Below are positions 1 to 6,888 of a stretch of 15,341 nucleotides of DNA, piece by piece. Source of the stretch: JAHFOW01 sp964370795 (GTDB lineage: Bacteria; Planctomycetota; Brocadiia; Brocadiales; Brocadiaceae); contig CAYJME010000061.1 of NCBI GenBank assembly GCA_964370795.1, positions 1 to 15,341 on the forward strand. The letters are read 5' to 3'. The position numbers and the translations under genes were made by a program. The notes beneath the pieces were generated by a model. That model was not told the origin of the DNA, made no database searches, and saw nothing but the letters and a program-made list of their open reading frames with translations. Position 1 is the first letter of the stretch. Each line of letters starts with the position of its first letter.

Positions 1-46
1 GTGTCTTTTCCGAAGCAATCTGCCCGCTTTCATAAAGGAGAATTGG

Positions 47-295
47 TTGCGGCTACGCCGCGCTAGGAAATACAGTGTTATAGTCCACAAAAGAGCGGCT
101 CGTTATCTGCAAAGTCTTACCGGGCATCAAAGAGAACGGATTAAGAAATCCTTAAAAGACTTAGAGAATGGTATCAATAAAAGAATGGACGTCAAGCCTA
201 TGATGGGCGATTGGAAATGATATTACAGAATAAGAATTGGAGATGTTCGAATAGTTTTTTGGGTTGACAACACAATGATATCTAACCTAACCTAA
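47..295 (+). pseudogene. Decayed RelE/ParE-family toxin gene
   Basis: Read in one frame, bases 71-217 encode a peptide starting KYSVIVHKRAARYLQSL and running to GDWK. A TGA stop at 218-220 follows, and the same frame then continues YYRIRIGDVRIVFWVDN before ending at 293-295. This is the core pattern of RelE/ParE-type toxins (mRNA interferases or gyrase poisons of toxin-antitoxin systems), whose C-terminal half carries the YRIRIGDxRI strand motif. Family members usually have glycine where the stop sits, so a single GGA to TGA change would explain it. The usual last strand (an IGxR-type motif) is missing, and no normal ATG precedes KYSV; a TTG at 47 behind a ribosome-site-like AAAGGAG is the only obvious candidate. 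The antitoxin, if any, lies outside the window. Family assignment is from motif memory; inactivation is seen directly. Confidence 0.65.
49..61. repeat. Small GC-rich palindrome, REP-like
   Basis: GCGGC-TAC-GCCGC forms a 5-bp stem with a 3-base loop and stands out as GC-rich in an AT-leaning stretch. It sits where the start codon of the decayed toxin gene would be expected, directly before AAATACAGT. It may be part of a dispersed palindromic element, but copy number cannot be judged from one window. Confidence 0.35.
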
Positions 296-320
296 TGGAA
301 TGGATTAAACGGAGGTAAGT

Positions 321-680
321 ATGCCCCGATGCCATGTATGTAATTCAATGGCCGTTTTATGTATAATATTGTTGGTGGGTTGCGCCAGTCAAACATTACA
401 ATTACCATTATCTTCCAATGATCCCTCAAATCAGAATGCCCCAGAATCTCAGTTTTCTCCACGACCTGATTTGCTCAATACCGCAACGTCTGCTACAGCC
501 GAACAACCAATTATCGAACCAACATCGTCTATGCCTAAACAAACAACAACACTACTGCCAAATTATACCTGTCCGATGCATTCCGAAATAGTACAACCAG
601 GCGAAGGCAAATGCCCTCAATGTGGGATGAGACTTGTTCCGGCAGAACCTTCCGAAACTAACCTGAAGGGCAAACAATGA
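321..680 (+). CDS. Lipoprotein with heavy-metal-binding domain
   Basis: A 119-residue exported protein. The start at 321 is set by a strong ribosome site (GGAGG at 311-315, 5-base spacer). Residues 1-20 form a hydrophobic signal ending in a lipobox (LLVG-C21), so the mature protein is probably anchored by lipid at Cys21. A low-complexity Ser/Thr/Pro/Gln-rich linker (about 22-78) leads to a C-terminal domain with CPMH (C84-H87) and CPQCGM (C98-M103). This YTCPMH...GKCPxCGM pattern is the heavy-metal-binding domain found in CusB-like adaptors, copper ATPases and stand-alone copper-handling proteins. It probably binds copper or a similar soft metal in the periplasm. It overlaps the TolC-type gene by ATGA (677-680), which argues for translational coupling. 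Metal identity is inferred from domain and neighbours. Confidence 0.8.
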   Translation: MPRCHVCNSMAVLCIILLVGCASQTLQLPLSSNDPSNQNAPESQFSPRPDLLNTATSATAEQPIIEPTSSMPKQTTTLLPNYTCPMHSEIVQPGEGKCPQCGMRLVPAEPSETNLKGKQ

Positions 681-2131
681 CTTATAAATTAATAACGATA
701 GGTATAATGCTCATGTGTATTGGGGTACTTATTGGTTGTTCAGCAATACCAAAAGATGCGGGGTTTCAGGATGTCCAGAAGCTTATCGAACAACGCATCG
801 GACAGCGTGTGCACTGGAATCAGGGTACATCAGAGGATAGAGCGGTGGCCGATACTGTCCGGTCAATATTGCAGCAGGAAATAACCCTGGATGGCGCCGT
901 GCAGATTGCACTGCTCAATAACCGGTCATTGCAGGCGACATATGAAGAACTCGGTATTGCCCAGGCAAATGTAGTACAGGCCGGGTTATTACGAAATCCG
1001 ATCTTTGGTGCAAGCTTTCGGTTTCCGGATAAAACTGTCGCTGGACATCGCAGTACCAACACGGAGTTTTCAGTAGTCCAGGATTTTCTTGATTTGCTCG
1101 TAATTCCCCTGCGGAAGAAAACGGCCGGAGCGCAGTTTGAACAGGCAAAATTACGTGTTGGTAATGCGGTGTTGAACCTTGCTACAGAGGTTCGGTCGGC
1201 TTATTATATATTGCAGACAGATGAACAAGTACTGGAAATGCGCCAAGCAGTGGCTCATGCTACAGAAGCTGCAGTAGACATTGCAACACGTCAGCATGAT
1301 GCTGGCACGCTTAAAACACTCGATCTGGCCAACCAGCAAGGATTTCACGATCAGGCAAAGCTCGACATGGCGCGCACAGATATTCAGATCATTGCCGACC
1401 GTGAGCGTCTCAATCGCCTGTTGGGTCTCTGGGGAACAGATACAACGTGGAAGATTCCTCACAGACTGCCCGATTTACCAGCAGTTGAAATCCCGTTGGA
1501 GCATCTTGAGTCTCTGGCTGTATCACAACGGTTGGACATTGCTGCCGCACGTCAGGAAACGCAAGCCATAACACATGCCCTGTCTTTGACACAAAAGTAC
1601 CGGTATATTGCAGTTCTCGACGTCGGTGTGGATACAGAACACGACGTTGCTGATGACGTAAATCTTACGGGACCAAACCTGACGATTGAACTCCCCATTT
1701 TCGACAGACGGCAGGCTTCTATCTCCCGATTGGAGGCGCAATTACGGCAAAGCCAGCAGCGTCTGTCTTCTTTGGCAATCGATATTCGTTCTGAAGTCAG
1801 GGAAGTACGTGAACGGCTTTTAGCTGCCCGGAATGTGGTCAAATACTATCGTGACGTCATTCTTCCCCTGCGGCAACGGATCGTGGATGAATCTCAACGG
1901 TATTACAATGGCATGCTTATCGGGGTATATGAGCTACTCCTGGCCAGGCAAAACCAGATCAACGCTGGCCGTGAATACATCGAGACGCTCCGGGATTATT
2001 GGATCGCCAGGTCAGACTTAGAGCGAGCCGTTGGGGGTCGTCTGATGGTAGCCACGGAGGAATCTCATCAGCCGGTGGAACAACCTGCTATCCAATCGTC
2101 CAAACCATCTGAGCGCATGCACAATCATTAA
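677..2131 (+). CDS. TolC/CusC-family outer-membrane efflux lipoprotein
   Basis: A 484-residue protein of the outer-membrane efflux family, which forms trimeric alpha-barrel/beta-barrel channels that carry substrates out of the periplasm. The N-terminus is a lipoprotein signal (VLIG-C21), as in CusC/NodT-type members. Two alpha-helical OEP repeats can be followed: about residues 65-260 (ITLDGAVQIALLNNRSLQAT, then NVVQAGLLRNPIF) and about 275-455 (SLAVSQRLDIAAARQE, then ELPIFDRRQASISRLEAQL), with long heptad-like helices rich in Gln, Arg and Leu. Length is normal for the family. The start overlaps the stop of the metal-binding lipoprotein, so the two are almost certainly one transcription unit. 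Substrate is inferred as copper or a related metal from the flanking genes. No adaptor (CusB) or RND pump (CusA) gene follows, which is unusual for a Cus operon. Confidence 0.87.
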   Translation: MTYKLITIGIMLMCIGVLIGCSAIPKDAGFQDVQKLIEQRIGQRVHWNQGTSEDRAVADTVRSILQQEITLDGAVQIALLNNRSLQATYEELGIAQANVVQAGLLRNPIFGASFRFPDKTVAGHRSTNTEFSVVQDFLDLLVIPLRKKTAGAQFEQAKLRVGNAVLNLATEVRSAYYILQTDEQVLEMRQAVAHATEAAVDIATRQHDAGTLKTLDLANQQGFHDQAKLDMARTDIQIIADRERLNRLLGLWGTDTTWKIPHRLPDLPAVEIPLEHLESLAVSQRLDIAAARQETQAITHALSLTQKYRYIAVLDVGVDTEHDVADDVNLTGPNLTIELPIFDRRQASISRLEAQLRQSQQRLSSLAIDIRSEVREVRERLLAARNVVKYYRDVILPLRQRIVDESQRYYNGMLIGVYELLLARQNQINAGREYIETLRDYWIARSDLERAVGGRLMVATEESHQPVEQPAIQSSKPSERMHNH

Positions 2132-2169
2132 AATGTATTACCTGTAACACATGGAAAAATATTAGAAAC

Positions 2170-2196
2170 CACAGATTTCTCAGATTACACAGATGA
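2170..2196. repeat. Three tandem 9-bp units (CACAGATTT-like)
   Basis: The bases read CACAGATTT, CTCAGATTA, CACAGATGA in succession: three degenerate 9-bp units sharing CAGAT. Sequences of the type CACAGATTACACAGATT are, to my knowledge, scattered between genes in many bacterial genomes. This is intergenic, in the 138 bases between the efflux gene and the multicopper oxidase. Confidence 0.55.
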
Positions 2197-2198
2197 AA

Positions 2199-2226
2199 TT
2201 AAAAGTACTCAACAAAACGATATAAT
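2199..2226 (+). promoter_or_regulatory. Possible promoter of the multicopper oxidase
   Basis: A perfect TATAAT (2221-2226) is preceded by a weak -35-like TTAAAA (2199-2204) at 16 bases. It lies about 80 bases upstream of the oxidase start. Only the -10 element is convincing, so the call is tentative. Confidence 0.27.
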
Positions 2227-2235
2227 AAAAAAACA

Positions 2236-2254
2236 CCTTTAGCTTCGCTCAAGG
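2236..2254. other. Hairpin in the leader of the multicopper oxidase
   Basis: CCTTTAGC-TTC-GCTCAAGG pairs over 8 positions with one T/C mismatch. A run of seven A residues (2227-2233) lies just to its left, so on the minus strand it would look like a stem followed by a T run. No minus-strand gene runs into it, so a terminator role is doubtful. It would lie in the mRNA leader if the TATAAT at 2221 is used. Confidence 0.3.
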
Positions 2255-2308
2255 CGTCGGAAGTTATCGGTGAATCAATTTTATGTTGAATATTTAAGGA
2301 GATTAGTC

Positions 2309-3586
2309 ATGATTACCCGGCGTAAAATGCTTCTTTCCAGCGCAACAGCATTGTTAACCGGCGGTGTTTCTTTGCTCTTAGGCCGCAAACGACTCGATGC
2401 TGCGGGCACACAAACAACTACAATGCCCTCCCCTATTACACCTGCCACACATGATTTGCCATATACACCCGTGGTAACTCTCAATGGAAGCACACTTCCC
2501 TGGAAGTGGGATAACGGCGTAAAGGTCTTTCATCTAATAGCCGAGCCGGTCAGGCGGGAGTTTGCACCGGGGATGGTTGTCAACTGCTGGGGTTATAACG
2601 GACAAACACCAGGCCCGACTATCGAAGCGGTGGAAGGCGACCGTGTGCGCATCTTAGTTACCAATAAGCTTGCCGAACATACCACAATCCACTGGCATGG
2701 CTTGCTCCTGCCAAATGGTATGGATGGCGTTGGGGGTTTGAATCAGCCACACATCAAACCTGGCGAAACATACGCCTACGAATTTACCCTCCGTCAACAC
2801 GGCACTCAGATGTATCACCCTCATGCGGACGAGATGGTACAGATGGCAATGGGTATGGAAGGCTTTTTCATCATACATCCGCGTGAACCAGAACAGCCCC
2901 GTGTCAACCGTGATTTCTGCATCTTTCTGCAAGAATGGTTTGTAGAACCGGGTACATTTACTCCCAATCCGAACATCATGACCGACTTTAAGCTCTTTAC
3001 ATTCAACAGCCGCGTGTTCCCTGGCACTGCTCCGTTGATAGTCCGTATGGGTGATCGTGTGCGCATCAGGGTCGCCAACCTGAGCATGGATTCCCACCCT
3101 ATCCACCTGCATGGTTATAATTTCAAGATTACCGGTACGGACGGTGGGCGAATTCCCCTCACAGGCCAGTGGCCGGAAACCACGGTAAACGTACCGCCAG
3201 GCACTACGCGTGACGTCGAATTTGTAGCCAATGCACCGGGAGACTGGGCTTTGCACTGCCACAAGAACCATCACGTTATGAATGCCATGAGCCATACCGT
3301 ACCAAACATGATAGGCGTTAAACAAAAGGGCGTGGAACAAAAAATCCAGAACCTGTTGCCTGATTATATGGCTATGGGTGAGAGTGGAATGTCAGAAATG
3401 GCAACGATGAAGATGCCTTTGCCAGGGAATACCCTTCCTATGATGTCCGGGGATGGTCCGTTTGGCCCTGTTGAGATGGGCGGGATGTTTACCGTCTTAA
3501 AGGTACGCGAAGGTATTACCAGTTACGAAGACCCTGGCTGGTATCAATATCCCAGGAGTACTGTAGCCTGGCGGATAGCTGAATAA
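2309..3586 (+). CDS. Tat-exported multicopper oxidase, two-domain spacing
   Basis: An oxidase of the laccase/CopA group that couples one-electron oxidation of a substrate (Cu(I), an organic, or possibly another small molecule) to O2 reduction in the periplasm. The frame opens at a GTG (2270), but the ATG at 2309 is preferred: it has AAGGAG at 2296-2301 and gives a twin-arginine signal (TRRKMLLSS). The mature protein shows all copper-ligand blocks: HWHG (128-131), YHPH (169-172), HPIHLHG (263-269) and HCHKNHHVMNAM (316-327), with Cys317, His322 and Met327 as type-1 ligands. Only about 135 residues separate the first and third blocks and there is no Cys in the first domain, which fits a two-domain oxidase with its type-1 site in domain 2. 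The C-terminal part is Met-rich (about 352-390), as in copper-tolerance oxidases. The likely role is copper detoxification with the genes upstream. Confidence 0.85.
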   Translation: MITRRKMLLSSATALLTGGVSLLLGRKRLDAAGTQTTTMPSPITPATHDLPYTPVVTLNGSTLPWKWDNGVKVFHLIAEPVRREFAPGMVVNCWGYNGQTPGPTIEAVEGDRVRILVTNKLAEHTTIHWHGLLLPNGMDGVGGLNQPHIKPGETYAYEFTLRQHGTQMYHPHADEMVQMAMGMEGFFIIHPREPEQPRVNRDFCIFLQEWFVEPGTFTPNPNIMTDFKLFTFNSRVFPGTAPLIVRMGDRVRIRVANLSMDSHPIHLHGYNFKITGTDGGRIPLTGQWPETTVNVPPGTTRDVEFVANAPGDWALHCHKNHHVMNAMSHTVPNMIGVKQKGVEQKIQNLLPDYMAMGESGMSEMATMKMPLPGNTLPMMSGDGPFGPVEMGGMFTVLKVREGITSYEDPGWYQYPRSTVAWRIAE

Positions 3587-3613
3587 TTATCGACCTAACA
3601 TGTTTTAATGTAG

Positions 3614-3705
3614 ATTATGAAACATTGTAACACTCTTTTAAAAATTATGTTTGACATATTGTAAAATGTGTGATAAATTTAGATTATCTTTTACATAATG
3701 TAAAA
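3614..3705. repeat. Three ATTAT...ACAT...TGTAA repeats (putative operator)
   Basis: Three related copies lie upstream of the YHS gene: ATTAT 3614 with ACAT-TGTAA 3622-3630; ATTAT 3644 with ACAT-AT-TGTAA 3654-3664; ATTAT 3683 with ACAT-AA-TGTAA 3693-3703. The last is the centre of a perfect palindrome, TTTTACAT-A-ATGTAAAA (3689-3705). The second overlaps the proposed -35 box and the third covers the expected transcription start, so binding there should affect the promoter. The half-sites recall the TACAnnTGTA box of CopY/BlaI repressors, but here the spacer is 3 bases. The repressor is unknown. Confidence 0.5.
3651..3679 (+). promoter_or_regulatory. Sigma-70-type promoter of the YHS gene
   Basis: TTGACA (3651-3656), a 17-base spacer and TAAATT (3674-3679) make a near-consensus promoter about 80 bases before the YHS-protein start. 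The surrounding 3587-3753 region is very AT-rich and contains no gene. Confidence 0.5.
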
Positions 3706-3759
3706 TTATTTACTCAGTTTTTTATGGTATTTTATTAATTATTTGAAAAGGAGATGGCT

Positions 3760-4113
3760 ATGAAACGTGTTTTACGTACAGCATTTGTATTTACCTTTGT
3801 TGTTGGTTTTAGCAGCGCTTATGTCCACAAAACCTTATGGGCATGCGGTGGAACATGCGGAGAGGGCATCCACAACAGTCACGAAGCTGGAGAGCATGCC
3901 ATACAAACAAAGGCCGAAGTGAAAGGGGAAAAAGCCGAGGCCGTTAAAGACCCTGTATGTGGTATGGAAGTGAGCGATGTCAAAAAGGCCGCATCCGAAG
4001 AATATAAAGGGAAGGTTTACTACTTCTGCTCGGAAAATTGTAAAAAGACATTTAAAAAAGACCCTGCATCTTATGTAACACAGCAAGGTGTTGGTGGAGA
4101 ACACAAACACTAA
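3760..4113 (+). CDS. Exported YHS-domain metal-binding protein
   Basis: A 117-residue protein. The frame opens at an ATG at 3754, but that ATG touches the ribosome site (AAAGGAG ending 3753); the ATG at 3760 gives a 6-base spacer and is preferred. Residues 1-20 are a Sec signal (VFTFVVGFSSA). The mature N-terminus carries ACGGTCG (C29, C33) and a His-containing stretch (HNSHEAGEH). The C-terminal YHS domain (about 64-107) has DPVCGMEV (C67) and FCSENC (C90, C94), the cysteine set typical of YHS/TRASH-type domains that bind soft metals. The position after the copper oxidase and metal-binding lipoprotein suggests a periplasmic copper or similar metal chaperone/sink. The first 27 residues align without gaps with the 35-residue protein at 7948-8055. 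Metal specificity is inference. Confidence 0.82.
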   Translation: MKRVLRTAFVFTFVVGFSSAYVHKTLWACGGTCGEGIHNSHEAGEHAIQTKAEVKGEKAEAVKDPVCGMEVSDVKKAASEEYKGKVYYFCSENCKKTFKKDPASYVTQQGVGGEHKH

Positions 4114-4197
4114 CTCCCGCTATTCGAGGTAATTTTTTCGTGAAACAAGGTCACAAAGAAATATTTATGACTGTTTTAAAATAAGGAGTGAAATTTT

Positions 4198-5514
4198 ATG
4201 AAAAAGAGAATTTTTGGATTTTTGATTTGTACAGCAATAGCAGTACAGAGTCACGGAAATGGGGTTTTTGCCGGAGATCATGAAAAGATGTTTAAGAGTT
4301 GGTCTCATGATGTATTTGTTTATGCGGGACTTAAAGAGGGTGTAGATATCATTGACCCTGCAAAAATGAAAAAAATTGGCACGATACCCGGAATCGAGGA
4401 TATTCATAACTGTTATACATCATACGATGGAACATCTCTTTACATAACTGCTGGCAAGGAAATGGTAAAGGTAGCATTTAAGGGGGAAAATGGCGGGGGT
4501 ATGATAAAGCGAAAAGAGCTTGTAACAGGGGAGCTTGCCCATGTAACATTGTCTCTCAACGGTAAAACTCTCTATATCTCTGATGGCAAAGACAATGTCC
4601 TGGCAGTAGACGCTAATACCCTGGATTTAATAAAAACCATTAACATGCCGACAGGTCTTGATGATGTCATTAAGATTGTAAAGAATGAACTTGGTAAATC
4701 CTGGGATGATGCCGATAGCAATCCTCATGGACTTGCAGTTCATCCAGGGGGAAGATATGTATATGTGCCTCTCGTCTGGAGTGGCGCTGTTGCTGTAATT
4801 GATACATGGGTTAATGAAGTCGTTAAGGTCGTTAATTTAAATGCTACCGATCCAGGTCAACCCGGCCATGGGACAACACCTGTAGCCCTGGGTTTTTCCA
4901 CAGATGGTCACTGGTGCTTTGTGAGTTGCGCAGTGCCGGGGTATGAATGCATCCTCAACACCTCTGATCCTGCAAATCCGAAAATTGAGACTTCTGTCGC
5001 CGTGGGACTATCACCAATTCAGGTGCCTGCAAACCCAACCAATAGGTACTTCATTGCGCCGTGCCAGACATCGAGTTTGTTAGGCAATAATCCATCGCCT
5101 GTACCAGATCCGATTTTTAACAATACGGCATGGATTGATTGGATCAATGCCAATAAAGATACCGCCCTTGATTTAGTTAAAGCATTGTTCAGTGCCCTCC
5201 ACGAGGCAATGCCCATGGAACCTAATGACGACAAGCCGGATGCTTGTTTTATCGTAGAGATTGAAGACAACTATGACCATGATGGAACATCGTGGGAGGT
5301 AATAGATACCGTCGTTGCGGGCGTTGGCCCCCATGGTGTGAGCTATACACCTGGCGGCAAATTTGCCTTTGTCACACTGTCTAATGAGATGCCTGGTAAG
5401 GTTGCGGTTATTATGGAGACGAAACCTGGCGAATTTAAGGTCATTCACGTGATAGAGGTTGGTGACTTCCCCAATGGGATAGCAACCAGATTTGGCAAGA
5501 ATCAGAATTCCTAA
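4198..5514 (+). CDS. Exported YVTN-type beta-propeller protein
   Basis: A 438-residue protein with a signal peptide ending near VFAGD (residues 24-28) and a good ribosome site (AAGGAG, 9-base spacer). The body is a run of beta-propeller blades of the YVTN/NirF-like type, visible as repeated short strands such as DVFVYAGL, GTSLYITAG, GKTLYISDG, NPHGLAVHPGGRYVYVP, AVAVIDTW and PHGVSYTPGGKFAFVTLSN. An insertion rich in helix-forming residues (about 305-345, INANKDTALDLVKALFSALHE) breaks the pattern. Several cysteines (CFVSC, YEC, APC) may form disulfides. No CXXCH heme site is present, and I see no obvious catalytic motif. Such propellers often serve as scaffolds or redox-protein partners in the periplasm. 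The octaheme cytochrome follows 116 bases downstream, so a joint role in electron transfer is possible. Specific function not recognised. Confidence 0.75.
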   Translation: MKKRIFGFLICTAIAVQSHGNGVFAGDHEKMFKSWSHDVFVYAGLKEGVDIIDPAKMKKIGTIPGIEDIHNCYTSYDGTSLYITAGKEMVKVAFKGENGGGMIKRKELVTGELAHVTLSLNGKTLYISDGKDNVLAVDANTLDLIKTINMPTGLDDVIKIVKNELGKSWDDADSNPHGLAVHPGGRYVYVPLVWSGAVAVIDTWVNEVVKVVNLNATDPGQPGHGTTPVALGFSTDGHWCFVSCAVPGYECILNTSDPANPKIETSVAVGLSPIQVPANPTNRYFIAPCQTSSLLGNNPSPVPDPIFNNTAWIDWINANKDTALDLVKALFSALHEAMPMEPNDDKPDACFIVEIEDNYDHDGTSWEVIDTVVAGVGPHGVSYTPGGKFAFVTLSNEMPGKVAVIMETKPGEFKVIHVIEVGDFPNGIATRFGKNQNS

Positions 5515-5544
5515 CACTTGTAAAGGAGAAATCAGGACAACCTT

Positions 5545-5580
5545 CCCATATCCCCTCCTTCGCAAGGAGGGGAATATGGG
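5545..5580. repeat. Long palindrome (hairpin element)
   Basis: CCCATAT then CCCCTCCTT, a CGC loop, AAGGAGGGG, a bulged A and ATATGGG pair over 16 positions. No T run follows on the plus strand, so it is not a typical intrinsic terminator. It resembles short dispersed palindromes (CCTCCTTCGCAAGGAGG type) between genes in various genomes. It lies between the propeller gene and the octaheme cytochrome and could stabilise or separate their mRNAs. Confidence 0.65.
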
Positions 5581-5630
5581 GGAGGCAGAAAACTTGCAAA
5601 AATCTTTACCGATAACATAAAGAGGTTGTT

Positions 5631-6884
5631 ATGTTAGTAAAAAAATACCTATTATTAACCGGCATTTTAAATGCAGTTTTTATAAGTTGTTCATGGGCTT
5701 CTACCCAGGATAACCAGGAACTTATACTTTCGAATTCCACAAATGAATTAATTCAAACTTCTGAAAAGAAAAACACTGCTCCCGGTACTGGAAAAATAGT
5801 TGGTAAGGTGATCAATACCGATGGATTGCCTTTGCCAGACATAATCATCAGCATCCAGCCACTCACAAAGGAATCGATTTACGGATCAGACTTTGAAGAC
5901 GTAGACACTACAGATAATAAAGGGCAATTTGAGATATCGGATCTTATAACAGGCAGGTATATTGTCAGGGCGACTCCTCCATCAGATGAGTTTTATCTCA
6001 CGAATGACAAATTCAATGTAAAGGTCAGGTCAAACCAAACAACGAAAATTGCCTTAAAACTCTCCGCTGCATCTCATACCGACTCAAAATATGCAGGAAG
6101 TACAGTATGTTTGGCATGTCACCCCAACCATATTGATTGGAAGAAAACGGCTCATGCCAAAACTATTCAAACACCAACAGCGGAATCGGTTGTAGCCCCT
6201 TTTAATGGGGATGTCATTACTACAAGTGATGGCAAGGTAAAATTTAAACCTTATAGAGAAAATAACCTATATAAAGTTACGCTTTATGATTTGACGAACG
6301 AATCTGTTTCTGTTACCTATACTATAGCCAGAACGCATGGTGGTATTGCTAAGGTAGGTAAACAACGGTACCAGGTAAAAATTGGAAATAGCCATTACAT
6401 CTTACCTATTCAGTATAACAATAGAAATGTTGACGAAAACAATCCCAATGCTGCATGGGTTTCTTACAATCCAGACACCTGGTATGATAGCAATAATACC
6501 TTAAAAGTAACTGACACAAATACTCCACCTGACAAGAGCAAGTCTTTTGAACAGAATTGTGAAGGTTGCCATGTAACCGGTTTGCGCATTACACGAAATG
6601 CTAATGGAGAATTTATCTCGCGTTCTCAAGAATTGGGTATTTCGTGTGAAAGGTGTCATGGACCAGGCGAACTCCATGTGGCTGAAGGAGGCGGAAAGTC
6701 ACGCCATATAGCTAATCCGGAATTTCTTGCAACCGATCGCGGCAATGAGGTATGTGGACAATGCCATATCCGGGTAAAAAACAAGACGGGGAAAGGTGGC
6801 GCCAACTTTGAGACGGAATATCCCTGCATCATTAATGATGACAAACTTATACCCTATATACCAGGAAAAGTATTAAAAAATTAA
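5631..6884 (+). CDS. Octaheme cytochrome c, N-terminal part (frame broken)
   Basis: The first 417 residues of a multiheme cytochrome c. A signal peptide (residues 1-24, ending SCSWAS) is followed by a carboxypeptidase-regulatory-like Ig fold (about 50-148: GKIVGKVINTDGLPLPDI, then DNKGQFEISDLITGRYIVRA). The cytochrome part has four CXXCH sites: CLACH (C160), CEGCH (C310), CERCH (C339) and CGQCH (C375). A long stretch between the first and second sites lacks heme motifs. The frame stops at 6882-6884, right after PGKVLKN, inside a tandem TTAAAAAA duplication. Dropping one 8-mer reads on as KVLKNYIEEITSDGK into the second part with four more hemes. It should be a periplasmic or surface electron carrier or redox enzyme. 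Start: AGAGG with 5-base spacer. As written, the protein lacks half its hemes. Confidence 0.82.
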   Translation: MLVKKYLLLTGILNAVFISCSWASTQDNQELILSNSTNELIQTSEKKNTAPGTGKIVGKVINTDGLPLPDIIISIQPLTKESIYGSDFEDVDTTDNKGQFEISDLITGRYIVRATPPSDEFYLTNDKFNVKVRSNQTTKIALKLSAASHTDSKYAGSTVCLACHPNHIDWKKTAHAKTIQTPTAESVVAPFNGDVITTSDGKVKFKPYRENNLYKVTLYDLTNESVSVTYTIARTHGGIAKVGKQRYQVKIGNSHYILPIQYNNRNVDENNPNAAWVSYNPDTWYDSNNTLKVTDTNTPPDKSKSFEQNCEGCHVTGLRITRNANGEFISRSQELGISCERCHGPGELHVAEGGGKSRHIANPEFLATDRGNEVCGQCHIRVKNKTGKGGANFETEYPCIINDDKLIPYIPGKVLKN

Positions 6885-6888
6885 AAAA
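6873..6888 (+). repeat. Tandem duplication TTAAAAAA x2 that shifts frame
   Basis: Two exact copies of TTAAAAAA lie at 6873-6880 and 6881-6888. An 8-base insertion shifts frame by two and brings the TAA at 6882-6884 into frame. Removing either copy gives GTA TTA AAA AAT TAT ATT GAA GAG, a continuous frame. This is either a real slipped-strand mutation or an assembly error. Confidence 0.85.

Noticed and set aside
1..66. GTG-initiated frame at the left edge (ends TAG at 64-66) as an antitoxin C-terminus
   Set aside because: Only about 21 codons are visible, with no antitoxin-like pattern, and the true start is outside the window.
218..220. TGA in the toxin frame as a recoded glycine codon
   Set aside because: Other genes in the window (ATPase, radical SAM protein) end in TGA and none reads through it, so the standard code applies.
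264..293. TTGACA-18-TAACCT as a promoter for the metal-binding lipoprotein gene
   Set aside because: The -10 match is poor and the -35 overlaps the coding remnant of the toxin; not strong enough to list.
2654..3340. Long (228-codon) minus-strand frame inside the multicopper oxidase
   Set aside because: It lies antisense to a clearly conserved gene, shows no recognisable domain and has no ribosome site worth naming; it is a shadow frame.
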